From Verpa conica (Eukaryota > Ascomycota > Pezizomycetes > Pezizales > Morchellaceae), in the NCBI GenBank assembly GCA_033030425.1, contig JAUFSD010000001.1:992001-1056000 (forward strand): 64,000 nucleotides of DNA, written 5' to 3'. Within the stretch, counting starts at the first letter, position 1. Every line of letters begins with the position of its first letter. A model generated the notes under the pieces. That model made no database searches, had not been told where the DNA came from, and saw only the letters and a program-made list of their open reading frames with translations. The position numbers and the translations under genes were made by a program. Below, in pieces: positions 32,913 to 42,959 of this stretch.

Positions 32913-33590
32913 TGTAATGGCGGTGCTTAGGGGGAGTGCCTAGATGACGGAGTACGGCAGGGACTTTGGTTGTGTTTTCAACGGAGCAAAGGGGTAACGG
33001 CGAGAACTTGGACGGCGACAATGATTCTTCGGTGAAATCCTTGGATATAAAAGATCCAAGAAAGCAGTGGAATTCTTAGTAGAAAACTTAGGAAACAAGA
33101 GATTGCGTAACGAAAGAAAGTCCTCCACGAAGCGGGGCTTCACCTCGCTTATATACAAAAACTCCGACCGTCCAAGCCTTATTCCTCTACCCGCGTTACC
33201 TAAAACCACTTTGCTAATTACAAATCCTTGGATATGCCATATCCTTCCCCTAAGTTACTTTCCCATACTAGCCCCATACTAAAGGTACAAGTGCCCCTTC
33301 GAGACCTTTCGGACGTCCTATTCCCATTCCGTTTTCTCTGACATATGCGCGAACCCTAAAAAAGCTTAACTCCCAAAATCCGGCATCCTATCAACGTCCT
33401 GTGTGACGGCGTAGGCCTAAAAGACCCCTTTTGGGACTCCTTTGTAAACGGGCTGTGTTACGGCGCACATAATCGACTCAATCTCCTCGTAGGGGCAGTA
33501 CTGAAGGTGATCCGCTTTCGCAGGCGCCGGTCCAGTTTGGAATCGATCGCTCTATACATTTCCCCAGTATCTCCGAGACTGCCCACGACA
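32913..33590. mobile_element. Solo LTR with GTTAC target duplication
   Basis: Begins TGTAATGGCGG and ends GCCCACGACA, flanked by GTTAC (32908-32912 and 33591-33595). In copies C1 and C3 the corresponding site (CCGCAGATTACTAGTC) is empty. Ends and hairpin (TTGGATATGCCATATCC at about 33225) resemble the LTRs of the Gypsy element at 19696, so it is a related but diverged chromovirus family left by LTR-LTR recombination. Confidence 0.85.
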
Positions 33591-33919
33591 GTTACTAGTC
33601 TTTGTTAACCATCGTTCTCTTTAGAAAAACAAGCAAGGTTTTGGAGGCACGTTCTGCCAACCCTAACCCTGCTTGGATACACCTAACCCCTACCCCTACC
33701 CCTATTCCTCCAGGGACTTCGCCAAAATTTTCTAAGTCCCTGAACACACCACACCACACCCATCTCATCGTACCACACCACGCCTACCCCTTACCCGCTA
33801 CCCCCCTATCCCCTACCCCTACCCTATTTCTCTATTGTTATTTGATCAGTAAAAGCTAACTTATATGCAAGCTGTTTTGTCTGCTTTCACTCGTGTCATG
33901 ACGCGTTCCACCGACACGT

Positions 33920-34508
33920 CGTGCCAGCAGCAGGGCTCTCAAGACCCCTCCCAGGTGACAGCAGCAGGACCTCCTAAGCAGCAGCAGCAGGTCCCTCTAA
34001 GCAGCAGTAAGACCTTCTAAGCAGCAGCAGCAAGACTCCCTAAGCAGCAGCAGCAGAGTTCTCAAGACCCCTCCCAGGCGACAGCAGCAGGACCTCCTAA
34101 GCAGCAGCAGCAAGACTCCCTAAGCGACAGCAGCAAGACCTCCTAAGCAGCAGCAGCAAGACCCCCTAAGCGACAGCAGCAGGACTCTCGAGACCCCCTC
34201 CAGGCGACAGCAGCAGGACCCCTAAGCGACAGCAGCAGGACCCTCTAGGCGACAGCAGCAAGACCTCCTAAGCAGCAGCAGCAGGACCTCCTAAGCAACA
34301 GCAGCAAGACCCTTGAGACCCCCTCAAAGCGACAGCAGCAGGGTCCTCGAGACCCCCTCCAAGCGACAGCAGCAGGGTCCTCGAGACCCCCTCCAAGCGA
34401 CAGCAGCAGGGTCGTCGAGACCCTCCAACCGACAGCAGCAAGACCCCCTAAGCGATAGCAGCAGGCTTCTCGAGACCCCTTCCAGGCGACAGCAGCAAGA
34501 CCTCCTAA
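33920..34508. repeat. CAG-rich minisatellite of copy C2
   Basis: Same unit type as 30575-31440 (GCAGCAGCAGCAAGACC with CCTAA spacers). It is cut by copy C3 after CCTCCTAA and resumes at 36962 with GCAACAGCAGCAAGACC. Confidence 0.85.
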
Positions 34509-35059
34509 CATCAGCAAACCTGCAATCGTGTCCTGACGCAATTGGTGTAGCAACTGTTGCATCACAGGAAGTCACCTGCGCCACAAGCATCCCCAACACC
34601 CCAAGCGTCACCATACTACTGCCAGTACCAGGAGCGCCCCACAAGAGGCTCTGGGAACCATACTACTTAAAAGTATGTTTCTTGTGAGAGAACCATTGTT
34701 CCCTCCTACCCGCAGATTACTAGCCTTTATTAACTACCGTTCTCTTCAGAAAAACAAGCGAGGTTTTGGAGGCGCGTTCCGCCAACCCTAACCCTGCTGG
34801 AATACACCTAACCCTGCTTGGATACCGCTAACCCCTACTCCTATTCCTCCAGGGACTTCGCCAAAATTCTCTAAGTCCCTGAACACACCACACCACACTC
34901 ACCTCATTGCACCACACCACGTCTACCGCCTACCGCCTACCCCTCTCCCCTACCTCTCTCCTCTATTTCTCTATTACTATTTGAACAGTAAAAGCTAACT
35001 TATATGCAGGCTGTCTTGTTTCCTTTCACCCGTGTCATGACGCGTTCTACCAACGCGTT

Positions 35060-35345
35060 ATGCCAGTAGCAAGACCCTCAAGACCCCGCCAGGCGACAGC
35101 AGCAGGACCTTCCAAGCAGCAGCAGCAAGACCCTCGAGACCCCCCCGGGCAACAGCAGCAGGACCTCCTAAGCAGCAGCAGGAGGACCCCCTAAGCGACA
35201 GCAGGAGGACCTCCTAAGCGACAGCAGCAAGACCCCCCAAGCAACAGCAGCAAGACCTCCTAAGCGGCAGTAGCAGGACTCTCGAGTCTCGAGACTCTCC
35301 AGGCGACAGCAGCAAGACCTCCTAAGCAGCAGCAGCAGGATCCTT
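35060..35345. repeat. CAG-rich minisatellite of copy C3
   Basis: Short array of the same degenerate CAGCAGCAAGACC units as in C1 and C2. It runs up to GTTAGGGTGACAAGCAGG, which precedes the LTR insertion site. Confidence 0.8.
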
Positions 35346-35390
35346 GAGACCGTTAGGGTGACAAGCAGGTGCTGAGAACAAGCGAATTAG

Positions 35391-36647
35391 TGTGACGATT
35401 TAACCATTGTCATGACTAGTCTCAAGTACCTCTCCATATAGAGACACCTAAGGATCTCCCTTGAGGGATAGGACTAGCTATCCCATTCCGGTCAATAGAT
35501 ACTAAGGAAAGTCATTACTATGATAGCCCGATCCCTAAGCGAGCTGGCGAGCCCCTAGGACGGAGCAAAACTCACCGTTGTCAGTATGCGACAGAGACCA
35601 GAGTAATGCGTCTGTAGCTTAGAGCTACGGGAGATACTAGTGCAATGAGACTGAAGCAGTTGCCTCCATGAACAGAGTTAAGCTCCTGTTCTTCTAGGAG
35701 GAATAACAACGGCTTCGCTGATGGCCAACCTTATGGGAGGCCGAGAGCCGTGAGATGAGAGCAAAGCTATGCTTAGTAGTTAGGGCCGCCAGCAAAAGTA
35801 ATAATTAACCTGGCGGCGTCACGAATCGAACCATACGGGGCTATGCCTTGTGCTTCGCCCTAAGGTCCTTATGTATCAAGATTACCTCTCCGCCACGTCC
35901 CCAGGTTGGACTAGGAACGAGGAAAAGGAATCTAAGCAACGGCAGGAATCATCAGTGGGTTACCCTGCCTAGGGGACTCTGTGTTTTCTAAACACTCGCG
36001 AGGCGCCCCACTGTGCCACCCGCCGTTTGCAGAGGGGGCCCCCCTGAGTTGCTGATTCCCTAACAAAAAGACAAGTTTTGGACCCCAAAAATAACCCCAA
36101 AACCGTCAGGAAAATTCGTCCAACCGAACCAAACTCGGAGGGTATATGGGGGACAGTGCTGCGAATCCATAGGTGCAATCGGATTTGAAATCGGACCATT
36201 ATAGCAAAAGTTACAGAGCTTTTAGTAACCAACGCTTTTTAGTCGCTAGTCTATCGACCCCGCTAGTTCTTAGGGGCGCTCTAGACTCAGTTGATTTCCA
36301 AGCACGGAGGAATTGTTCCCCGCTCCTTGGCAGCCTGCTCGCAATCAAAATTCATAGCTTAAACCCGTCCTTCCCCCAGGACAATCATTCTTGCTAGTCA
36401 ACGAACAACCGTTGTTCAGAGACCCTCATACTCTTCGCTAAAGACGTTTGTCTTCCCCTGGGAAGCAGAGCCTTTTAAAGTCTTTAGTTATCGACCCATT
36501 AAATCCTTATTCCTGTTTTGCCTAGGGACTGTCGACCTTCCGTGTTGACGAGCGGTTCTAAGCTTCGCTGCTGAAGCTTCTCGTCAGAAAGGGAGGTTGT
36601 TGGTTTTTTTGGTACGGCAGTACTCCCCTGGGAGTGCTCCCGTTACA
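35391..36647. mobile_element. Solo LTR, 1.26 kb, ATTAG target duplication
   Basis: Begins TGTGACGATTTAACC and ends GCTCCCGTTACA, the TGT...ACA form of LTR ends, flanked by ATTAG (35386-35390 and 36648-36652). The uninterrupted site is visible in C1 (about 31487-31500) and C2 (about 37163-37175), where AAATTAGAGATATT is continuous. No internal polymerase domain is present. The same family is inserted in the Tc1 transposase at 8539. The superfamily is unknown. Confidence 0.85.
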
Positions 36648-36961
36648 ATTAGGGATATTTTGTACATATTAGATAGCATATAATAAAATAATTGAGAACC
36701 ATACTAGTACTTCTGTGATGTGACCGTGACAAGAGCGTGACAGTACCAAGCAGTACCAGAGAACCTCAAGAAGCCTACCAGAAAGCGTCAGAGACATTAG
36801 GAGCCTTTGGTGTTGCGTCAGGAGCCTCTGATGCTTTCAGCGGAGCGTCAGGAGCCCCTGATGCTTCTCAGTAGCGTCATATTCGGCCAATTGCCAAATG
36901 TGGCATCCCTAGCGTCCCGTGCTACAGTTGCTCCTGACGCAATCTTGCAGGTTTGTTGATG

Positions 36962-37110
36962 AAGCAACAGCAGCAAGACCTCCTAAGCAGCAGCAGCAGG
37001 ACCCCCTAAGTGACAGCAGCAAGACCCTCTAAGCAACAGCAACAGGGTCCTCGAGACCCTCCAGGCGACAGCAGCAGGATCCTCGAAACCCTCCCCCAGG
37101 CGACTGCTGT
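36962..37110. repeat. Tail of the C2 CAG-rich minisatellite
   Basis: Continuation of 33920-34508 after the C3 insertion, ending in CCAGGCGACTGCTGTAGGTC as in copy C1. Confidence 0.8.
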
Positions 37111-37641
37111 AGGTCTCCAGGACTATGGGAACCTCTCGGGTGACAAGCAGGTGCTGAGGACAAGCAAATTAGAGATATTTTGTACATATTAGATAGCATA
37201 TAATAAAATAATTGAGAATCATACTAGTACTTCTGTGATATGACCGTGACAAGAGCGTGACAGCACCAGAGGACGTCAAGAAGCCTACCAGAGAGCGTCA
37301 GAGGCATCAGGAGCCTCTGACGCTCCCATAGCGACGTCAGGAGTCTCTGACGCTTTCAGCAGAGCGTCAGGAGCCCCTGACGCCTCACAATAGCGTCATA
37401 TTCGGCCAATTGCCGAATGTGGCATTCCCAGCGTCCTGTGCAACAGTTGCTCCTGACGCAATCTTGCAGGTTTGCTGATGTAGAACATAAAAAAAGCCCA
37501 CTAGATAAAGACTTACTCTCTATAAGTAACAGTCTGCCCAAGTATCATGAAATAATAAGAGCGCCAAGGCCCAATAACACCACCTAAAACAGGTCTTACC
37601 ATGGCTCAGGCCGTCCGATAACTTATTGCCTATGGCTGTAC

Positions 37642-38320
37642 TTAATAAATTAAACAAAAAAACAGGCTAGATCAGGTTTGTAGAGCAAGTAGCATGTGAT
37701 AGTTTGAGTTTGTACAAAACTCAGGCAACGGACATCATTAAAGATCACGTTTATGAAAGTTACCATTTTGTCAGCAGCTTAGGTTTATTGTGTAGTCCTA
37801 GGTTGCTCCCGTTAAGTATGCCCTAACCAACAGTCGTACATTTAATTTTTATAATGAGTCAAACAAAATAGAAGATCCCTTCTCACCTAAATTTACTATA
37901 TCATCTCTTTCTAAATCAATAAAACCACCCTAAGTATAGGTTCAGCATGGTCGGGCCCGCAGCATTACCACTCTTGTTCCACGCTCTCGTATGATTCCCT
38001 GTGGGCGGTTTCCTTCAACTACTAGCACCTAAACTCATGAATACAGGAATGAGGTATTGATGTTCTCGGTGCTATCGTCACAAGCAAAGTAGCATTTAAT
38101 GAATATCGTTCAAGAACCGCGTTAGAAGATTATGCGTAAACTTAAGGCTATAGAGGGATAAAACTGGAGGTTGGGCTTTCTTTCCCTTGATTTTTATATA
38201 GCTCTTTTCTTATCCTTCGTTTATTCAAATATAAGCATAGAGTTCCGCATGAAACCTCCTTTCAGGCACAAATATATAAGCTTAAGTTTTACAACCTAAA
38301 ATTTTGTTTCTTACCAGATA
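37642..38320. other. Intergenic, no gene recognised
   Basis: AT-rich unique-looking sequence between the transposon nest and the next MITE. Nothing with coding or structural signature was seen. Confidence 0.45.
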
Positions 38321-38322
38321 TA

Positions 38323-38801
38323 TGGTGCGCACAGTCTTAAACCCGGACCAATAAAAGTTGGGCTTGGAACACGCCTATCATGCCTAAAAGTGCCAAAGTA
38401 TGCCCAAGTATGCTCATGTATGCCTAATATTGTTGACTACTTCCCCTCAAAAATATAAACTTTTTTATAACACTCCCAAAAGACCTCCAGTGACTTAAAG
38501 AGTATACCCCAGTATTTTTAGAATGAAAAACAGTACTTTAATATATAATACTGAAAAAATATACTTAAGTATATCTGGTCATGGTCTGGGTATAATAGGG
38601 AACTGTTCCATATGACACTTTTCACACCTAAAATTGAGGTTTTATTCCACAACAACCATAGCCCCTAATGGCATATAAAAACTTGGGAAGCTTTAATAGT
38701 ATATTAGAAAGTTTCCCAAGTTTTTATAGAAAATTCTATCCATTAGTTGTGTTGGAATATCGGCTCAAAATGTTGGTCCGGGTTTATAACTGCGCGCACC
38801 A
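38323..38801. mobile_element. MITE with TGGTGCGC ends and TA flanks
   Basis: Left end TGGTGCGCACAGTCTTAAAC (38323) and the inverted right end TGGTGCGCGCAGTTATAAAC match over about 35 bp, including ACCCGGACCAA. TA lies outside both. The interior has short tandem AAGTATGCCC-like units (38385-38420) and a second hairpin built on AAAAACTTGGGAAG (about 38678, inverted near 38712). No coding gene. Confidence 0.8.
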
Positions 38802-39003
38802 TATCTGTATCGATTGTCGAGAATTGAATTAGATATACAACGCCTTCTATTAATTATAAGTACTTCCCCATATCATATATACTGACTCTCACTATCCTAT
38901 GTATCGATAGCCTAGTTAGTATGTATGGTACTTTAACCATACAGGATACATAAGATGCGAAATATTCTGTAAGCACTTCTAGAGGAAACTTCTTTAGTAC
39001 CTA

Positions 39004-39921
39004 TTACAGCGCGCCTCTCCTCGCCATCTCATTTCCATGTATTCTTACAACCTCATCTATAATATCCTTTAGCTTTCCACATCCATCTAACGCAACAGCC
39101 ATCATTCCTTCTAGCCTCTCCAGCCTAACCTTCGTCTCGAGTTGTAACAGAGTAATTTTCTCTGAACCTCCAACTGTCGCTACAGTTACTCCTGGAAGAT
39201 CGCCTTCCTCGATGTTATTCATATCCAGTAATGGGTTTTCTCTTTCTTCTTCGGGGCCGCTACTGCGGACAGAGTGGGAGCCAGCTGTGCAGGCGACGAC
39301 GTAGTCACTCATTGGTATGCCGGCATCGATCAGGGCGAGCGTACATGCATTGATACATGCCGCGAGGACAGAGCCATCTTGTGAGAGGATATGAAGGGTA
39401 ATGAGAATTTCGGAACGTGGATGAATGTTTGTCATGATTGCTTCGGCGAATGTTCGTTGGAGGGCTGTTTGCATCTCTTGAACTCGTCTGTCCATAATCG
39501 ACGTTACATTAGCTATGAGATAAGTAGCTAAACCTAAATAGAACCCACTGCCCTCTCCCAAGAAAAATGAAATGTATCCCACCTGTCACCTTTGGCTCTC
39601 TTCTTTCTCTCATTTCCGCTAAACGCAGCAAAACAGACCTCCACAACAACCATAGGTTTATCCTGATTCCTACTCACCCCAGTCCTTGGTTCAGCTGGAC
39701 CACTTACGTTACATATTACTTTTGTATTCCCCCACTCAACATATGAGGATCCGTCAGCGGCCGTGGTAGTCGATAAACGTGCTTCAAAGCGGCGAAGTTC
39801 ATTCCAGCGCCGGCCATCTATACGGAGTCCTTCAGGGGAGAGAAGTTCATAACGAGACTATGATAAACGAATTCGGATTAGTTTCCTGGGATATATGGGT
39901 ATTTGAAGGGGTTAGTACCAT
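39004..39921 (-). CDS. RRP41: Exosome core subunit RRP41/Ski6, RNase PH family
   Basis: RRP41 is one of six RNase PH-type ring subunits of the RNA exosome, which processes and degrades RNA in nucleus and cytoplasm. Exons are 39919-39921 (ATG only), 39583-39857 and 39004-39487, with introns of 61 and 95 bp, giving 253 residues (the yeast protein has 246). The N-terminus MSRYELLSPEGLRIDGRRWN is diagnostic. GSSYVEWGNTKVICNVSGP and PRSEILITLHILSQDGSVLA are the conserved RNase PH blocks. The C-terminal helix VRLERLEGMMAVALDGC is also typical. The start depends on splicing right after ATG at 39921; without it no upstream Met precedes SRYELL in frame. An initiation elsewhere would change only the first residues. 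Confidence 0.93.
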
Positions 39922-40056
39922 AAGGAAGAGTGTTTCGTGTTTTAAGTGTAGAATAGGCCTGATGTTGAAGAGCAGAACAGAGCCTTCCCCCGTATATCCA
40001 AATAAATTTCATTATGACTAAGCAATAGAATGGAAATTCAATCTCATACCGTATTA

Positions 40057-40276
40057 ACTGACGAGACCCGTGTTGCCACCAAGAGGTTAAAACAAGGTGT
40101 GGCTAGAAGATCTTACTGAGAATAGTTTGGCAGCATCGGTTTTCGCCACTTGCTAACTAAAGAAGATATTTTGCTCGCTTTTCTTTCCTTACTTAGGGAT
40201 AGTGGCTTCCTTTGTAAGTTAGACGCTTCGCCACTTCTTATTTCAACCTCTTAGCGTAAAAACGGGTCTCGTCAGT
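40057..40276. mobile_element. MITE with ACTGACGAGACCCG ends
   Basis: Left ACTGACGAGACCCGTGTTGC and the inverted right end (ACTGACGAGACCCGTTTTTAC) match, and an inner block AAGAGGTTRAAAYAAG also pairs. About 220 bp, non-coding. No clear target duplication. Confidence 0.7.
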
Positions 40277-42959
40277 GAACGTGGTAGTATTTCTAATAGG
40301 AATTTTCCTTAAAAAAGACGGACGAACTAATACCTAGGGTGCTAGAGAGGGGTTTGCTTACTAAAGGTTATTTACCTTGCTGTCTCCGGTTTGAGTGGTT
40401 TTGGAGGATGAAGCTTTGCTACCGTATTATCTTACGAAATTCGACCCACTATGCAGGGGTTGGAATGCGTTTTTACGCGATAATCAACCCAATAGATATA
40501 GAAAACAAACTAATTTTACCCTATATCAATACAAGTATACATCTTCCTTGTCATAGTGCCAGGCTCATAACTATTCCAGCACCTATTAATGCGTACCTAC
40601 CCCGGCCGTAAAAAAATCGAATTTCATAATATATTGTTTAGTAATATCATATTCATAAAAAATCAATCAGCTCTAACCTCTGTGCCGAGCCACTCCCTGG
40701 TCCAGGCATAACTCACAGATAATGGATCTCGCGGATGCGGACTCTATAAGGTACCCGTAGTTAAACTCCTCAGACTATCTCTCTAGCAATCATGTCTCTT
40801 CAACCCCCAGCTAAAGTCTTATTGCCTTTGAGTGTTTGCTTACAGGCACTACTCATCAAAAAAAAAGTCTGTTGATTTCAGTACCTCTAAAACCAAAACC
40901 AAGAATTATCTCAAAGACTTCCTCTGCACCACAAATAGGGTCTCAGTGATAGAATATTACTATCTTACAACCTGCTTTTCTCTATTGCCAACAACTATCC
41001 TCTCTGTTAGATACAGTCACAGACAACCTTCCAGGGCCCCCGTTACATTACCTAGTATTCTCTCTGAACCTTAATTCTATCGCTAGTAATCTTACGTCTG
41101 TGGGCTGTGACAAGGGCTGTCTTGTGGTTTTGATTGTCTTGAATAGAGACTGGTATAACGAGTCTGAATTGTCTACGCCTGTAGGTAATTAGAATTCCTA
41201 GTTTAACATCTATCTACATAAGCCTTATACTTGTCACTATCCCTCCTCAAATTGAGTCAGTGGTTTTGATAGTCTCGGATAGAGGCCAGCACTGTCTCAA
41301 GAAGAAAGAACTTAAGTACTGGCACGTCAGAGACAGGAGTATTGTCACAGGTGTAAGAGGGGACCTGCCAGTTAACAAATAAACCTCCTGAGACTTGAAG
41401 TATCTATCGCTTATTCTCATAAGGGTCTATTAACTGTCTTATATAAATATATTGAAGCTTTAGTAAAGGTCGTCAGACAGTTACAATGGCAAAGGAATAA
41501 TATGTAAAGAGTTTTGTTGACAGGTTGTGTGGGGTTTGATTTTGGAGGGAGTGGCTGTTGGCCCGAAGTCTCGGTGGTTGTTATATGGAAGTGTAAAGTT
41601 GCGAATATCCCCAAAACTCCCGGTAAAAAAATGGGGTAAGTTACAAAAGGAATTCAGCTGCCTCCTTGTAGAGGCAATAGTGAACATCACCCAGAAGTAT
41701 CTAATAGGCGAGAAGGGCGTTGGCTCTGTAGATTCAAATTGAAGGAAGCAGGTATAGATAGACCAGGTGGAACAAGCATAAAAACCAAGTGGAAATTCTC
41801 TACCTGTAAACTCTCACTATGTATTATGGTCTCACGCAATTTTTTCACTGAGATTCATAGAATGTAGCAGTATTAGTTTTATTTTTATTTTACTTTAAAT
41901 ATTTTGTGGTTGCGCTGAAGTCCAAAATTCGCGAACCTCACTTCGCTCCATGGGATATACTTGGTTTCTCCTCTCATATCTATTGATTATATATATAAAA
42001 CGCTTTGACAAAGGAATCAACGGCGGCAACCTCGAGAGACCTCAAATCAAAAATTTCCTGATATATTTTCTTAAGCAGCGAATAAGATATAATAAACGAC
42101 TGAAATTTTTTTAGAGAATATAAGTTGTACCTGTGGAGGGTATATTGCTCAAATGCCAACTGATCCCCTAGCGACATACTACCGTTCTCTATACACTCTC
42201 GGTATTTGGCGGTGGTCAACCCCCCATAGAGGCGTTGGAGAGACTCTCGAGGCCTGGCCGAAATAACCTCTGGGACCACATGCAGTGATAGGCACGAGCC
42301 GAGCTGGCACGAAATATCGACTTGAATAGAACGGGTCGTACCCCATAAGCTAAGCTAGCTATTTCTTCGAGGCTTGAACTCTGACTAATTATATAGTATA
42401 TGGATATCTTAAATCATGAGGCCCCAACGCGATATTCTGGGATAAGATTAGATCTTAACTTCTCGGCAAATTAGAGGATTATTATAAGAGCTCTACCCGC
42501 TAACCTAAAAACTAAAGATATTGATCATTGATCTCGCCTATGTCCGGGCCACCACTACCTGGGACACGGGCCATTTATGGAACAGCAACCCCGAAGCTTG
42601 AGTTGAGTGATTGCCGATGACTAAAGCTAGTATAAATGAATTAATCATAAATACATGGAGCCTTTCGGCTAACTAAAGCTAGTATGGGTGAAGGCAAGGT
42701 ATGATGCATGAAGTTGACAGGGCAAATTAATGGGATAATCTACAGTTACAAGAGAACAAGGATGTATGAGGTTTGAATCCCCGGTTGTGGGAGCCGCAAG
42801 GTTACTACTAAACCCGTCTGCTCTTGCATAGCTCGATATAGGCTGAAGGGTTAACATTATATGAATGCATCGCGAAATGCTATTTGAGTATTTAAGAAAA
42901 CAATCATATAAAAAGGCAATGAAACACCAACCCATTGCACTCTAAGCTATCCCGACCCA
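40277..42959. other. Long intergenic region, no gene recognised
   Basis: About 2.7 kb of mostly AT-rich sequence. Open frames (for example about 40339-40611 and 41980-42279) have no family resemblance and no splice partners. Partly duplicated phrases (TGGTTTTGATNGTCT, about 41130 and 41260; AACTAAAGCTAGTAT, about 42615 and 42672) suggest relics of repeats. Confidence 0.45.

Larger units (their letters stand above)
34509..36961. mobile_element. CATCAGCAAACC-type element, copy C3 (inner)
   Basis: Begins CATCAGCAAACCTGCAATCG and ends CTTGCAGGTTTGTTGATG, one base off the usual terminus. AA is repeated on both sides (34507-34508, 36962-36963). Removing it restores the minisatellite of copy C2. 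It contains its own C-rich and CAG-rich arrays and a 1.26-kb solo LTR. Confidence 0.82.
32660..37480. mobile_element. CATCAGCAAACC-type element, copy C2 (outer)
   Basis: Begins CATCAGCAAACCTGCAATTG and ends CTTGCAGGTTTGCTGATG, with TA on both sides. It has grown to 4.8 kb by receiving a solo LTR (32913-33590) and copy C3 (34509-36961). Its own parts align with C1: TGACGC subterminal arms, C-rich segment, CAG minisatellite and the AGGAGCCTCTGACGC palindromes near 37310-37380. Confidence 0.82.
32171..37639. mobile_element. TA-flanked inverted-repeat element 2, disrupted by nested insertions
   Basis: Left end CAGTCATAGGCAATAAGT (32171) and right end ACTTATTGCCTATGGCTG (37639) are inverted copies, flanked by TA at 32169-32170 and 37640-37641. 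The left TA is shared with element 1, so the two abut. Without insert 32660-37480 the element is about 645 bp. The terminus resembles Tc1/mariner ends. No intact transposase. Confidence 0.7.

Noticed and set aside
41980..42279. 99-codon minus-strand open frame
   Set aside because: No family features, no splice partners and AT-rich context. It could be a relic but cannot be supported as a gene.
42735..42800. T-arm-like sequence GGTTTGAATCCCC
   Set aside because: Flanking bases do not form a stem, and no other tRNA parts are present on either strand.
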